DNA of 64,000 bases from Gammaproteobacteria bacterium (GCA_024639825.1 JAHEGH010000001.1:62001-126000), one strand, 5' to 3'. Shown: positions 26,844 through 35,855, numbered from the stretch's first letter. Numbers and translations: made by a program. The notes: a model not told the origin generated them from the sequence alone.

Positions 26844-27881
26844 ATGAACTGGGCGATCTGGAAACGGCGGGCGAAACAGACAGCGGTCGCCTTAATCGCA
26901 GTATTGGCTGTAACGACGGCAGGCAGTGCCCTGCTATGGCGCGACAGGCCGACGCTGGACAGCACAATGTGGCAAGCACCACCCGACCCTGCGGAAAATA
27001 ATGCGTCAGTTACGGCAACCTGGCTTGGCGTTACTACGCTGCTGTTCGATGACGGTGAGTCGCAAATTTTGATCGACGGTTTTTTTTCGCGTCCACCGCT
27101 CTGGGAAACAGTCCTTGGGCGGGAGGTTGTTAACGACGCAGCCACCATTAACTACGCGCTTCATGAGTTCGGTATCAGCCGTCTTGCGGCGATCATTCCC
27201 GTGCATTCGCATTTCGATCATGCCATGGACATTGGTCCCATCGCGAGGCGCACCGGCGCATCGGTGCTGGGGTCGGAATCCACAGCAAACATCGCGCGTG
27301 GGGCCGGTGTTCACGACGAGCAGATTATCGTGGCTAGCGATGGTGAGGTCTACGAATTCGGCGAGTTCAAGGTTCGCCTGTTGCGTTCTCGCCATGCGCC
27401 GATCGGCTGGAGAGGCAATGCGCCCCTGCCTGGAACAATCGACGAGCCCCTCAGCCTGCCCCAGCCGATCAGCGCGTTTCGGGAAGGTACGAGCTATTCG
27501 ATTGTCATTGAACACACCCAGGGCACGACACTCGTCCAGGGCAGTGCCGGGTTTATCGAGGGGGCTCTGGAAACACTATCCGCCGATGTCGTGATGCTCA
27601 GCGTTGGCGGGCTGACGACGCTGGACAGGAACTACGCAGAGACTTACTGGCAGGAAATGGTCACCAACACCGGTGCGCTCACCGTCTATCCGATCCACTT
27701 CGATGATTTTACCAAGCCGTTCGGTACGGTCATCCCATCACCGAAGTTCCTCGGCAACATGGAGAAGACCGCCAGGTGGCTTGGCGCGTTTCGCGACGCA
27801 TGGGACAAGGAAACACAGATTTTCCTGCCCGAGTTTGGCAAGCCTATCCCGCTCTATGCGCCGCCCTCTTCAAGTACCTGA
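26844..27881 (+). CDS. MBL-fold metallo-hydrolase, membrane-anchored
   Basis: This 345-residue protein has an N-terminal hydrophobic segment (about 13-30) that is either an anchor or a signal, then a metallo-beta-lactamase fold. The metal motif HxHxDH is seen as PVHSHFDHAMDIGP, with further ligand candidates in RSRHAPIGW and YPIHFDDF. The fold hydrolyses esters, phosphodiesters or lactams; the substrate is not determined. It follows the DUF819 gene by 4 bases. Its 3' end overlaps the convergent GIY-YIG gene by 28 bases. Confidence 0.83.
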   Translation: MNWAIWKRRAKQTAVALIAVLAVTTAGSALLWRDRPTLDSTMWQAPPDPAENNASVTATWLGVTTLLFDDGESQILIDGFFSRPPLWETVLGREVVNDAATINYALHEFGISRLAAIIPVHSHFDHAMDIGPIARRTGASVLGSESTANIARGAGVHDEQIIVASDGEVYEFGEFKVRLLRSRHAPIGWRGNAPLPGTIDEPLSLPQPISAFREGTSYSIVIEHTQGTTLVQGSAGFIEGALETLSADVVMLSVGGLTTLDRNYAETYWQEMVTNTGALTVYPIHFDDFTKPFGTVIPSPKFLGNMEKTARWLGAFRDAWDKETQIFLPEFGKPIPLYAPPSSST

Positions 27882-28162
27882 CCCGACGCGAGTTCGGACA
27901 ATGCCGAGCGCCCCTCTATCAACGCCAGTTTTCGCGCCCGGCTAAGTCGCTTGACGCGGTATTCAAGCTGGGACGCACTCGCCCTGTCACCGACCACCTC
28001 CGAAAATACGACCTGTAACGGTCCTCTGCCACGCAGGTACTTCGCACCACGGGGGCTGGTTTCGTGATCAGTCAGGCGCTTGCTGACATCAGTCGCAATG
28101 CCGGTGTATAACGTGCCGTCCGCGCACCGCACGATGTAGAGGCTGAATTCGGAATCGGCCAC
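27854..28162 (-). CDS. GIY-YIG nuclease-superfamily protein (YhbQ/URI type)
   Basis: This is a 102-residue protein made of one GIY-YIG domain. The two signature strands read FSLYIVRCADGTLYTGIATD, and the conserved arginine is in VSKRLTDHE. The C-terminal segment GASQ-like (SASQLEYRVKRLSRARK) is typical of the YhbQ group. These small proteins have been linked to DNA nicking and repair. I chose the GTG at 28162 because GAGG lies five bases upstream and the family starts just before the first signature strand; the ATG at 28195 would overlap the upstream gene by 26 bases. Confidence 0.82.
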   Translation of the reverse strand: MADSEFSLYIVRCADGTLYTGIATDVSKRLTDHETSPRGAKYLRGRGPLQVVFSEVVGDRASASQLEYRVKRLSRARKLALIEGRSALSELASGQVLEEGGA

Positions 28163-28169
28163 TTCGGCC

Positions 28170-28541
28170 TCAGGCGTTGCCGCCGACCAGCGCATCACCC
28201 AATACGCGGAAAGCGCCCGCTTCTATGCTGTCCTGATTTTCGGTGGTATCTGACCAGGTCAACACAATGTCGGCAATACCACCGAGTTCAGCGGCCGGAT
28301 CGTGCAGTCGCAACGTCAACACGTTGCCCGTAAGGCCAGCTTCGCGAATAAGATTATGGCCGCCGAACTGCTGTTCGTTGATTTCAATGTAGATAGATTC
28401 GTCAAACTCTTCGTCGACAGTGCGCATGAGTAACAGGTAATCGTTGATATCACCAATGTCTGTTGTCTTCGCAAAGAACAGCATCGTTGTGTTTTCACGG
28501 ACGTCGAATGCAACCGTGTCATAGTGGCGGCTTTCAGTCAT
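28170..28541 (-). CDS. Hypothetical protein, weakly Imm10-like
   Basis: This 123-residue acidic protein has no signal or membrane segment. It resembles Imm10 immunity proteins in layout: an N-terminal strand, a YLLLMRTVDEEFDESIY block, then IYIEINEQQFGGHNL, and an LTLRLHDPAAELGG block near the end. The resemblance is from memory of the family pattern and is weak. No toxin gene is nearby. Its start overlaps the stop of the acyltransferase gene by 4 bases (ATGA), so it is translated with it. Confidence 0.5.
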   Translation of the reverse strand: MTESRHYDTVAFDVRENTTMLFFAKTTDIGDINDYLLLMRTVDEEFDESIYIEINEQQFGGHNLIREAGLTGNVLTLRLHDPAAELGGIADIVLTWSDTTENQDSIEAGAFRVLGDALVGGNA

Positions 28542-29470
28542 CGAGACTCTCGGCTATCGAGGGTCTGTTGTATCAGTTCATCCTTCTCCTGCCAAATTTC
28601 ACCGAGCCAGGCCTGCACGCTACGACGCCATTCCCGGTCGTTTTCGTAGTCGCCGCAGGTCAGCCAGGATTCAACCGGCCGCTCCCGCACGTTGACCAGG
28701 ACCTCGACGTGCTCGCCGCAGCACATGCCCCAAAATTTCGCCGGCCCGTCCGGGTAAACGAGCGTGACGTCGAGTATGGCGCCAAACATCTCACCCATTG
28801 ATGACATTGCAACGGCAAAGCCGCCGGCACGCGGTCGCAGCAAGTGACGATAGGGATCATTGTGACGATCGCGCTTTTCTACGCTAAACCGCGTGCCTTC
28901 GACAAAGTTGATAACGGATGTCGGCGTATGGCGAAACTTCTCACAGGCCTTGCGCGTCGTTTCGAAGTCCTTGCCCTTCATGTGCGGATTGCGCGCCAGA
29001 TAGCGAGCGGAATATCGCTTCATGAACGGCATATCCAGCGCCCACCAGGCGATGCCCAGAAATGGAAACCAGATGAGCTGCTGTTTGATAAAAAACTTCA
29101 GAAACGGGATACGCCGATTGAAAATCTTTTGCAGAACGAGAATGTCGACCCAGGTCTGGTGATTCGACATCACCAGGTACCAGTCGTCGCGGCGCAAGGT
29201 TTCAACTCCCGTGGCGCGCCAGTCGATAGATCCAGCCTTCGCCAGGATCGCCGAGTTCAACGCTACCCAGGTCTCTCCCATAACCATCAAAAGACGCGTG
29301 ATCTCCCGCCGCAGGGCGGGAATCGGCAGCAGCAGCTTGACGACGGCCAGCACCAGGATTGGTCCGAACCAGAAAACCGTGTTCAGGGTGAAACCGCCGA
29401 ATACGAGAACGCCGCGAAGATGCCGGTAGAAATTTTTCAATCTAGTATGCTCTTTGAATCGATTGCACAT
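28538..29470 (-). CDS. PlsC-type 1-acylglycerol-3-phosphate acyltransferase family protein
   Basis: This 310-residue membrane protein has an N-terminal transmembrane pair (about 15-55) and the acyltransferase motifs HX4D in MSNHQTWVDILVLQ and EGTRF in INFVEGTRFSVEKRD. The arrangement and length match the E. coli YihG-like group, which acylates lysophosphatidic acid or related lipids. The ATG at 29470 is the first after the divergent cupin start region; the earlier open-frame start would run into the cupin gene. It leads a three-gene overlapping set with the Imm10-like and GIY-YIG genes. Confidence 0.87.
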   Translation of the reverse strand: MCNRFKEHTRLKNFYRHLRGVLVFGGFTLNTVFWFGPILVLAVVKLLLPIPALRREITRLLMVMGETWVALNSAILAKAGSIDWRATGVETLRRDDWYLVMSNHQTWVDILVLQKIFNRRIPFLKFFIKQQLIWFPFLGIAWWALDMPFMKRYSARYLARNPHMKGKDFETTRKACEKFRHTPTSVINFVEGTRFSVEKRDRHNDPYRHLLRPRAGGFAVAMSSMGEMFGAILDVTLVYPDGPAKFWGMCCGEHVEVLVNVRERPVESWLTCGDYENDREWRRSVQAWLGEIWQEKDELIQQTLDSRESR

Positions 29471-29484
29471 TCTATCCCGAAGCC

Positions 29485-29817
29485 ATGACCCAACGCATGA
29501 CACCTGAAAAAGCAATGGCCGCTGCGGCGGCATCGGACGATGGCCAGTACGGCATCCTGCTCGAGCATGGTTCTATGGAGCTCGGCTATTACCGTCCTGT
29601 CGGTACTGATGACCAGAAGCCGCATACACAGGATGAGATCTACATCGTACATACGGGCAATGGCGTGTTTGTCCTGAACGAGGAGCGTATCGACTTCGCC
29701 CCCGGCGATGCGCTGTTCGTGCCCGCCGGTGTCGAACACCGCTTTGTGGATTTCACTGACGACTTCGCAGCCTGGGTCGTCTTCTGGGGACCGTCTGGCG
29801 GGGAGCGCCCGGCATGA
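29485..29817 (+). CDS. Cupin-domain protein
   Basis: This 110-residue single-domain cupin has the first motif in KPHTQDEIYIVHTGNGVFVL and the second in FAPGDALFVPAGVEHRFVDF, with the His and Glu metal ligands present. Such small cupins bind a metal and may be enzymes or sensors; none is specified by the sequence. The stop overlaps the start of the next gene (ATGA), tying it to the ceramidase-like membrane protein. It is divergent from the acyltransferase. Confidence 0.82.
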   Translation: MTQRMTPEKAMAAAAASDDGQYGILLEHGSMELGYYRPVGTDDQKPHTQDEIYIVHTGNGVFVLNEERIDFAPGDALFVPAGVEHRFVDFTDDFAAWVVFWGPSGGERPA

Positions 29818-30554
29818 GCGTACTGAGAACGCTGTTTAGTCCGCTGGCCCAGGACCCGGCTTACCATGCGTTTGCCGACGGCCGCACTCTGTTGGGTATC
29901 CCGAATTTCTGGAACGTTGTCTCCAGCCTGCCGTTCTTCATCGTCGGTGTCTGGGGCCTGGTGTTCCTGGCACGCAACCCCGCGACAGTCATTCACCTGC
30001 GCGGCGTCTGGACGGTATTCTTTATCGGAATGCTCGCAACAATGTTTGGCTCCGGCTATTACCATCTTGCTCCCGACAATGCGTCTCTCGGCTGGGATCG
30101 CCTGGGCATGGTCATTGCGTTTATGAGCCTGTTTGCGTTGGTCATTGGCGAATACCTGTCAACGGAATGGGCAAACCGCCTCCTGGTGCCACTGTTACTC
30201 ACCGGCGCAGGCAGCGTCTATTATTGGTTAAGTACCGAAGCGCAGGGCGCGGGCGACATACGGCCTTATGCACTTGTTCAGTTCCTGCCCATGATCCTGG
30301 TACCGGTCATTGTGCTATTACGCCGGGAGCGGAGTGACCTGGGCCCATGGTTTGGGCTATTGATCGTCTTCTACGCCGCGGCCAAAATCTTCGAGTTTTA
30401 CGACGCTTCGGTGTTCGCAGCCGGGCAGTTGATGAGCGGCCATGCAATCAAGCATGTATTGGCGGCACTCGGGGCCGCCTGCCTGCTGCTGGGCCTGCAC
30501 CAGCGGGCACAGTCAGCATCACGCCGGGCGCCACTTACGGGTTTCCCCAAGTAG
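29814..30554 (+). CDS. Alkaline ceramidase-like (CREST) membrane protein
   Basis: This 246-residue protein has about seven transmembrane segments. The family features are PNFWNVVSSLPFFIVGVWG, the histidine-containing FGSGYYHLAPDN and LMSGHAIKHVLAALGA, and a catalytic-looking Asp in FEFYDASV. The CREST superfamily contains alkaline ceramidases and PAQR receptors, all zinc hydrolases in membranes. Bacterial members have unknown substrates. The overlap with the cupin gene and the nearby PlsC acyltransferase suggest lipid chemistry, but this is inference. Confidence 0.78.
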   Translation: MSVLRTLFSPLAQDPAYHAFADGRTLLGIPNFWNVVSSLPFFIVGVWGLVFLARNPATVIHLRGVWTVFFIGMLATMFGSGYYHLAPDNASLGWDRLGMVIAFMSLFALVIGEYLSTEWANRLLVPLLLTGAGSVYYWLSTEAQGAGDIRPYALVQFLPMILVPVIVLLRRERSDLGPWFGLLIVFYAAAKIFEFYDASVFAAGQLMSGHAIKHVLAALGAACLLLGLHQRAQSASRRAPLTGFPK

Positions 30555-30614
30555 CCAGCAGCCGTCATTGCCGCTACCATGCGGCCCGCATCCCAATCGT
30601 GTGGAAAACCCAAG

Positions 30615-31511
30615 ATGACTACCGCAAAACGAATCGACGGCAAGGCGAAAGCCGAACAACTCGCTGAATCCATTACCGAACAGACGGCGGCGTTACTCGC
30701 CGAACACGGTGTCAAGCCCGGTCTGGCCGTAGTCATTATCGGAGAAGACCCTGCCAGCCAGGTGTACGTTCGCAACAAGAAACGTCGCGCCGAGGCTTGT
30801 GGTTTTCATTCCGTGCAACACACGCTGGCCGCGGATACGCCGCAGGACGATGTGCTCGCGCTGATCGACAACCTTAACAACGATGACGCAATCCACGGCA
30901 TTCTCGTGCAGCTGCCGTTGCCGGAACATCTCCACGAGCAGACCATCACTCAGGCCATCTTGCCGTCCAAAGATGTAGACGGATTCCACTTCGTCAATAT
31001 CGGCAAACTCACTGCCGGCCACACAGCCGACGCGTTTGTACCGTGCACACCGGCCGGCTGCATCCTGATGATCGAAGACGAGCTGGGCACTGATTTTTCG
31101 GGCCTCAACGCGGTCGTCATTGGGCGCTCCAATATCGTCGGCAAGCCGATGGGCGCGCTGTTACTGCAGCGTAATGCAACCGTCACAATGACCCACAGCC
31201 GTACCAAGGACCTGCCGGGTGTCGTCCGCAATGCGGACATCGTCATCGCGGCAGTCGGACGCGCCGATATGGTGAAGGCCAACTGGGTCAAGCCCGGTGC
31301 TGTTGTCATCGACGTCGGCATCAACAGGGTCGAAAAAGAGATCGACGGTGAACTGAAGTCGAAACTCACAGGCGATGTCGACTACGACGATGTCTGCACT
31401 GTCGCTGGCGCCGTTACACCGGTACCCGGTGGGGTTGGCCCCATGACAATCACGATGCTGATGTTCAACACCCTGCGTTCAGCTCGTCTCGCCGCGGGCC
31501 TCGAAGGCTAG
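30615..31511 (+). CDS. folD: Methylenetetrahydrofolate dehydrogenase/cyclohydrolase
   Basis: This 298-residue enzyme shows the substrate-site lysine motif [13 protein letters not shown], the family motif [25 protein letters not shown], the NADP-binding [17 protein letters not shown], and the C-terminal [17 protein letters not shown]. It interconverts methylene-, methenyl- and formyl-tetrahydrofolate in the cytoplasm. The ATG at 30615 is the conserved family start; the frame extends 12 codons upstream without a good ribosome-binding site. The last 4 bases overlap the convergent CoA-transferase gene. Confidence 0.96.
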   Translation: MTTAKRIDGKAKAEQLAESITEQTAALLAEHGVKPGLAVVIIGEDPASQVYVRNKKRRAEACGFHSVQHTLAADTPQDDVLALIDNLNNDDAIHGILVQLPLPEHLHEQTITQAILPSKDVDGFHFVNIGKLTAGHTADAFVPCTPAGCILMIEDELGTDFSGLNAVVIGRSNIVGKPMGALLLQRNATVTMTHSRTKDLPGVVRNADIVIAAVGRADMVKANWVKPGAVVIDVGINRVEKEIDGELKSKLTGDVDYDDVCTVAGAVTPVPGGVGPMTITMLMFNTLRSARLAAGLEG

Positions 31512-32656
31512 ATAACGCCCTGCTCACGCAAATTCGCGAGCTGAGCCTCGGAGTAACCGGCACTCAGGAGTACCTTATCCGTGTCCTGCCCCAAATCGGG
31601 TGGCGCTGACGCGATCTCGGATCTGGTCTCGCTGAAGTGCGGTGCGGGCGCCGGTTGTTTCACACCGGCAACTTCCGTGAATGTTCCGCGAGCCCGATTG
31701 TGTGGATGCTCGGGCGCTTCATCAAAGTCAAGCACCGGCGCAAAACAGATATCCGTACCTTCCATGAGGTCGCACCACTGTGCACGCGTTTTGGTTCGGA
31801 ACAGCTCAGCGAACCTTTGCTTGAGGTTTGGCCAGCGCAGCTTGTCGTACTGATGCGCAAAATCCGGATCGTTAGCAAGACCCAGCTTCTCCAGTAGCAA
31901 CGCGTAAAACTGCGGTTCGATCGAGCCAACCGAAACATATTTGCCGTCGGCAGTCTCGTACGTGTCGTACCAGTGAGAGGCACCGTCCAGCGGGTTGTCC
32001 TGCCGCTGCGGCGACCACTGCCCGTTCTGGAACAAGGCGTACAACAACGAGGTGGCGGCTGCCGATCCATCCGAAATCGCGGCGTCGATGACCTGGCCCT
32101 TGCCGGTCGACTGCGCGTTCAGCATGGCCGCCAGCATGCCAACGGCAAGCAGCATGGACCCTCCGGCTATATCGCCCACCAGTGTGGGTGGCACGATCGG
32201 AGGCGAGTCTGCGCGACCGCCGTACCAGAGCGCGCCCGACAGGGCCACATAGTTGATATCGTGCCCTGCTGCCTGGGCTAGCGGTCCGTTCTGGCCCCAA
32301 CCCGTCATGCGCCCGTAGGCAAGTCGTGGATTGGCCTCCAGACACGCTTCCGGGCCAAGACCCAGTCTCTCCATGACACCGGGTCGAAATGCCTCAATCA
32401 GTCCATCGGCATCGCGCAGCAGCCGCAAGACGATATCTGTCGCACCTTCGCCCTTGAGATCGATCGCGATCGATTTCTTGCCGCGATTCATGATCTTCGC
32501 ATTGGCATTCTCCAGCATGCCAGTACGGTTGACAGGATCCGCCTTGCGCTCGATCAGGATTACCTCTGCCCCCATGTCGGCGAGCATCATTCCGCAGACG
32601 GGTGCCGGCCCGATACCACCCATCTCAATAATTCGCTTGCCTGCCAGCGGTCCCAT
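31508..32656 (-). CDS. CaiB/BaiF family III CoA-transferase, alpha-methylacyl-CoA racemase type
   Basis: This 382-residue protein starts [20 protein letters not shown], the typical AMACR N-terminus. Key segments are [37 protein letters not shown] and a catalytic-Asp region in [15 protein letters not shown]. The [16 protein letters not shown] pattern and HDINY favour racemase over simple CoA transfer. It would epimerise 2-methyl-branched acyl-CoAs for beta-oxidation. It stands alone on the minus strand, divergent from mtnA. Confidence 0.87.
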   Translation of the reverse strand: MGPLAGKRIIEMGGIGPAPVCGMMLADMGAEVILIERKADPVNRTGMLENANAKIMNRGKKSIAIDLKGEGATDIVLRLLRDADGLIEAFRPGVMERLGLGPEACLEANPRLAYGRMTGWGQNGPLAQAAGHDINYVALSGALWYGGRADSPPIVPPTLVGDIAGGSMLLAVGMLAAMLNAQSTGKGQVIDAAISDGSAAATSLLYALFQNGQWSPQRQDNPLDGASHWYDTYETADGKYVSVGSIEPQFYALLLEKLGLANDPDFAHQYDKLRWPNLKQRFAELFRTKTRAQWCDLMEGTDICFAPVLDFDEAPEHPHNRARGTFTEVAGVKQPAPAPHFSETRSEIASAPPDLGQDTDKVLLSAGYSEAQLANLREQGVI

Positions 32657-32730
32657 GCTTCACTCTCCCGTGTAGACTCGACTTGGTACGCGACTCCGCT
32701 GCGCAAATCAATCCCGCAGGAAACCACAAC

Positions 32731-33819
32731 TTGACTGCCGAAAACTTCAGAACAATCTGGCTCAAGGCCGACGACTCCGGTGTCGTGCAAATTATCGACC
32801 AGCGGCTGCTGCCCCATGAATACGCGGTGCATGACCTGCGCACATGGCAGGACGCTGACACAGCGATCGCGGACATGTATGTTCGCGGAGCACCGCTTAT
32901 CGGTGCGACGGCCGCCTGGGGCCTGTACCTCGCTGCACGCTCCGATCCAACGCCGGCGGGCGTCCGGTCGGCAGCCGAAGCATTGCTGCAATCGCGGCCG
33001 ACAGCGGTAAATCTGCGCTGGGCGATCGAGCGAATCCTGCGGCTCGTCGAGGCGTCAGGCGACGATCTCGTGCAACGAATTCGCACCGATGCACAGGCGA
33101 TTTGTGATGAAGATGTCGAAATAAGTCGCGGCATCGGCAATCACGGCGTCGTGCTGCTTGAGGAAATCGCCAGGCGCAAACCCGGGCAGACGATCAACGT
33201 ACTGACCCACTGCAACGCTGGCTCGCTTGCGACTATCAACTACGGAACCGCCACTGCCCCGATTTATTTTGCGCAGCAGCGGGGCATTGATATTCACGTT
33301 TGGGTAGACGAAACTCGCCCCCGAAATCAGGGCTCGCAACTGACCGCGTGGGAACTGTCGGCCAGTGGCGTCCCACACACGCTCGTCGTTGACAATGCCG
33401 GCGGCCACCTGATGCAACATGGGATGGTCGACATCGTTTTCACCGGTACCGATCGCACGACGCGATGTGGTGATGTTGCGAACAAGATAGGCACATATCT
33501 CAAGGCGCTGGCTGCACACGATAACAACATCCCGTTCTACGTTGCCCTGCCATCGACGACCATCGACTGGCACAGCCGCGATGGTGTTGCCGAAATTCCG
33601 ATTGAAGAGCGCGATCCGGAAGAAGTCAGTCACATCTACGGAATCAGCGACGGCAAACCCACGCGAGTACGCACGACAGCTAATGACACACCCATTAGCA
33701 ATTACGCGTTCGACGTCACGCCGGCCCGACTCGTTACCGGATTGATCACCGAGCGCGGTATTTGCGAAGCGTCCGAAGAGGGACTGTTCAGCATGTTTCC
33801 AGAGATGAGAGACGTTTGA
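32731..33819 (+). CDS. mtnA: S-methyl-5-thioribose-1-phosphate isomerase
   Basis: This 362-residue enzyme of the eIF2B-like family has the ribose-1-phosphate isomerase features: RGAPLIGATAAWGLYLA, catalytic cysteine in THCNAGSLATINYGT, catalytic aspartate in VDIVFTGTDRTTRCGD, and VALPSTTIDW. It converts 5-methylthioribose-1-phosphate to the ribulose form. I chose the TTG at 32731, with GCAGGA nine bases upstream, because the family begins about 8-10 residues before FRTIWL. A TTG at 32683 would add 16 residues. The stop overlaps the aldolase start by one base (TGATG). Confidence 0.92.
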   Translation: MTAENFRTIWLKADDSGVVQIIDQRLLPHEYAVHDLRTWQDADTAIADMYVRGAPLIGATAAWGLYLAARSDPTPAGVRSAAEALLQSRPTAVNLRWAIERILRLVEASGDDLVQRIRTDAQAICDEDVEISRGIGNHGVVLLEEIARRKPGQTINVLTHCNAGSLATINYGTATAPIYFAQQRGIDIHVWVDETRPRNQGSQLTAWELSASGVPHTLVVDNAGGHLMQHGMVDIVFTGTDRTTRCGDVANKIGTYLKALAAHDNNIPFYVALPSTTIDWHSRDGVAEIPIEERDPEEVSHIYGISDGKPTRVRTTANDTPISNYAFDVTPARLVTGLITERGICEASEEGLFSMFPEMRDV

Positions 33820-34424
33820 TGCTCGACGAAGGCTATATCAAGTATGAAAGCCACTGGACGCCTGGTCCTGCATCACATGTGACAGCCGCCCGAGACCTCG
33901 AATTCTGGCGCAGGCCATTGTACGAGGCGCAATTGATCGGCGAATACAAAGAGCACGGCATTGGTTACGGCAACATTAGTGTGCGTCGAGGCTCCAGCGG
34001 GCTATTCCTGATCAGCGGTACCCAAACCGGCCATTTGCCGGTGACCGATGAACGACATTATTCGCTCGTCACGGACTGCGACATCCGCGCCAACACTGTC
34101 AGGTGCAGCGGGCCCATTCAGGCTTCGTCAGAAGCCATGACGCACGCGGCAATCTACGCACTAAGCGGCACAATTGGTGCGATCGTGCACGCCCACAGCG
34201 CGGAACTCTGGCAAAGACATCTTGGTAAGTTGCCGACGACTGATGCAGACGTTGCCTACGGAACTCCTGAGATGGCCCAGGAACTCGAACGACTCTACCG
34301 GATGGAGGGCCTGTGTGATTCAGGAATCGCCGTCCTGGCCGGTCACGATGATGGTCTTGTCAGTTTCGGCACAACGATGGAAGAAGCCGCCACCCGAATG
34401 CTCAATCTGGCTCGTCCCGGGTAA
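33819..34424 (+). CDS. Class II aldolase/adducin-family protein, probable methylthioribulose-phosphate aldolase or dehydratase
   Basis: This 201-residue class II aldolase has YGNISVR and LISGTQTGHLP in the phosphate-binding half, and the zinc ligands in AIVHAHSAELWQ (His-x-His), with a third histidine expected near LAGHDDG. The family includes fuculose-phosphate aldolase, MtnB dehydratase and the Ald2 aldolase of the DHAP shunt. Its start overlaps the mtnA stop by one base, so the substrate is very likely 5-methylthioribulose-1-phosphate or 5-deoxyribulose-1-phosphate. MtnB would yield a diketo product; Ald2 would yield DHAP and an aldehyde. The sequence does not decide between them. Confidence 0.78.
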   Translation: MLDEGYIKYESHWTPGPASHVTAARDLEFWRRPLYEAQLIGEYKEHGIGYGNISVRRGSSGLFLISGTQTGHLPVTDERHYSLVTDCDIRANTVRCSGPIQASSEAMTHAAIYALSGTIGAIVHAHSAELWQRHLGKLPTTDADVAYGTPEMAQELERLYRMEGLCDSGIAVLAGHDDGLVSFGTTMEEAATRMLNLARPG

Positions 34425-34788
34425 CGGGCACGAGCGAAAACCGGAACGTGCGACAGGCCTTGATGCCTGACTCTTGTTCATCCTCCGCTAGCGGCTTCCA
34501 TGTGGACTGGCGTACAGCCTTCTTCGCTATTTTCTCGAACAGTCGACTCGTACTATGACGCACGGCTATGCGCCGGGGGTAACCGCTGCGCGAGATATTG
34601 AAACAGACCTGCACGTTGCCCTCGACCCGATCGCGTCGCGCAATATCAGGATAATCCGGGATCACGGTATGCAGCGGAACGCGCTCCGTATTGGAGTCGA
34701 TCTGGTCAACGCCGCTCTGCCCGAATGCAGGTGCAACCAGCGCAACAAGCAGCAAAGCCGCGAGACTAGTTGTTCGACGACTCGTCAC
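34402..34788 (-). CDS. Exported TonB C-terminal-domain protein
   Basis: This is a 128-residue protein from a GTG at 34788 (VTSRRTTSLAALLLVALVAP), giving a signal peptide followed by a TonB_C-like domain. The domain begins PDYPDIARRDRVEGNVQVCF and includes YPRRIAVRHSTSRLFEKIAKKA. Two cysteines may form a disulfide. It lacks the proline-rich linker and anchor of a real TonB, so it is a short periplasmic relative. It overlaps the TPR gene upstream by 23 bases and the convergent aldolase gene by 23 bases. Confidence 0.72.
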   Translation of the reverse strand: MTSRRTTSLAALLLVALVAPAFGQSGVDQIDSNTERVPLHTVIPDYPDIARRDRVEGNVQVCFNISRSGYPRRIAVRHSTSRLFEKIAKKAVRQSTWKPLAEDEQESGIKACRTFRFSLVPVTRDEPD

Positions 34789-35311
34789 TCTCACTTTCCA
34801 TCGCGCTGCGGCGTTCGTCGATTTCGACGTTGGGACTAACGGGGTCAGTTTCGTCGAGTAACATGCCTTTGGCAATCTTGAGATTTCTGGATGAAGGACT
34901 CAGTGCCTGGCCACGTGCGATATCAGCCTCTGACTCTTCAAAGCGCTCGAGCCGGAGATAGACCAGGGCCCTGTTGTTGTAGGTTCGCCAGTGCTTTGGA
35001 TCGCGCTCCAGCACCCAGTTACAATGCGGCAATGCCGTCAGTGGCTTGTCAATCAGAATGTAGCCGGCACACAGGTTAGAGTGACCCATCTTTCGCTCAA
35101 GTTCGCCCTGGGCCATTTCCAGCCCACGCAGGGTCAACCTGACACCTTCAACGCCATCGCCGGCCATCAGGGCATTCGCGCCATCAGCCAACAGGGCATT
35201 GCGCGGCCCGAGAACAGTCTTGGACTCTTCATCGGCAGCAAGCTCCGGACAGGCCAGCAACAGGAAAGCTGCGACGAGTAGTATCCAGTAGCTTATGTGC
35301 CTTATCTTCAC
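34766..35311 (-). CDS. Exported TPR-repeat protein
   Basis: This 181-residue protein has an N-terminal signal (ISYWILLVAAFLLLACPELA, possibly a lipobox LLAC) and tetratricopeptide-like helices in the mature part, including PHCNWVLERDPKHWRTYNNR and ALVYLRLERFEESEADIARG. TPR proteins mediate protein-protein contacts, here probably in the periplasm. The GTG start lies 9 bases after the CBS gene's stop, and the end overlaps the TonB-like gene by 23 bases, so the three form an operon. Confidence 0.75.
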   Translation of the reverse strand: MKIRHISYWILLVAAFLLLACPELAADEESKTVLGPRNALLADGANALMAGDGVEGVRLTLRGLEMAQGELERKMGHSNLCAGYILIDKPLTALPHCNWVLERDPKHWRTYNNRALVYLRLERFEESEADIARGQALSPSSRNLKIAKGMLLDETDPVSPNVEIDERRSAMESESDESSNN

Positions 35312-35320
35312 TTCACCGCC

Positions 35321-35749
35321 TTAACCGCTAATGTAACTCTCCAGCTGCTCGATCTCTTCCTTCTGGTCCGAAATGATGGCCTGGACAAGATCTCCGATCG
35401 ATATCAATCCGGCCACCTTACCGTCGACCACAACGGGCAAATGGCGAATGCGTCGTTCAGACATCAGGGTCATGCAATCGTTCACTGATTGCGTGGGCGA
35501 AGCTGTAACGAGGTCGGTCGTCATGATATCGGCGACCGAAGTGGACTCGGATGAGCGACCCTTAACGATCACCTTGCGCGCGTAGTCACGCTCCGTGACG
35601 ATACCCTTGAGTTCATCACCTTCCATGACAAGCAGGGAGCCAACCGCGCGGTCAGCCATGAGCTTAATCGCGTCGAAGACCGACGCGTCCTGGACGATTG
35701 AAATAATCTCGTCGCCTTTTCTATCGAGCAGCTGCTGCACCAGTTTCAT
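35321..35749 (-). CDS. Two-CBS-domain protein
   Basis: This 142-residue protein consists of a CBS pair. The first CBS runs about 8-62 (IISIVQDASVFDAIKLMADR, GIVTERDYARKV) and the second about 75-130 (IMTTDLVTASPTQSVNDCM, GLISIGDLVQAI). CBS pairs bind adenosyl ligands such as AMP or S-adenosylmethionine and act as sensors. The start has a very strong ribosome-binding site (GGGGAGG). A 12-bp palindrome (TGCCCGCGGGCA, 35764-35775) lies just upstream. It heads the operon with the TPR and TonB-like genes. Confidence 0.85.
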   Translation of the reverse strand: MKLVQQLLDRKGDEIISIVQDASVFDAIKLMADRAVGSLLVMEGDELKGIVTERDYARKVIVKGRSSESTSVADIMTTDLVTASPTQSVNDCMTLMSERRIRHLPVVVDGKVAGLISIGDLVQAIISDQKEEIEQLESYISG

Positions 35750-35855
35750 TCCGCCTCCCCTTTTGCCCGCGGGCAGTGGTTTTAGGGGAAGTCTAGCAGA
35801 TGCGGGCTGACCTTCCTCTGCGACAGCCCCGCGGACACCAGAATGATGCACATGG

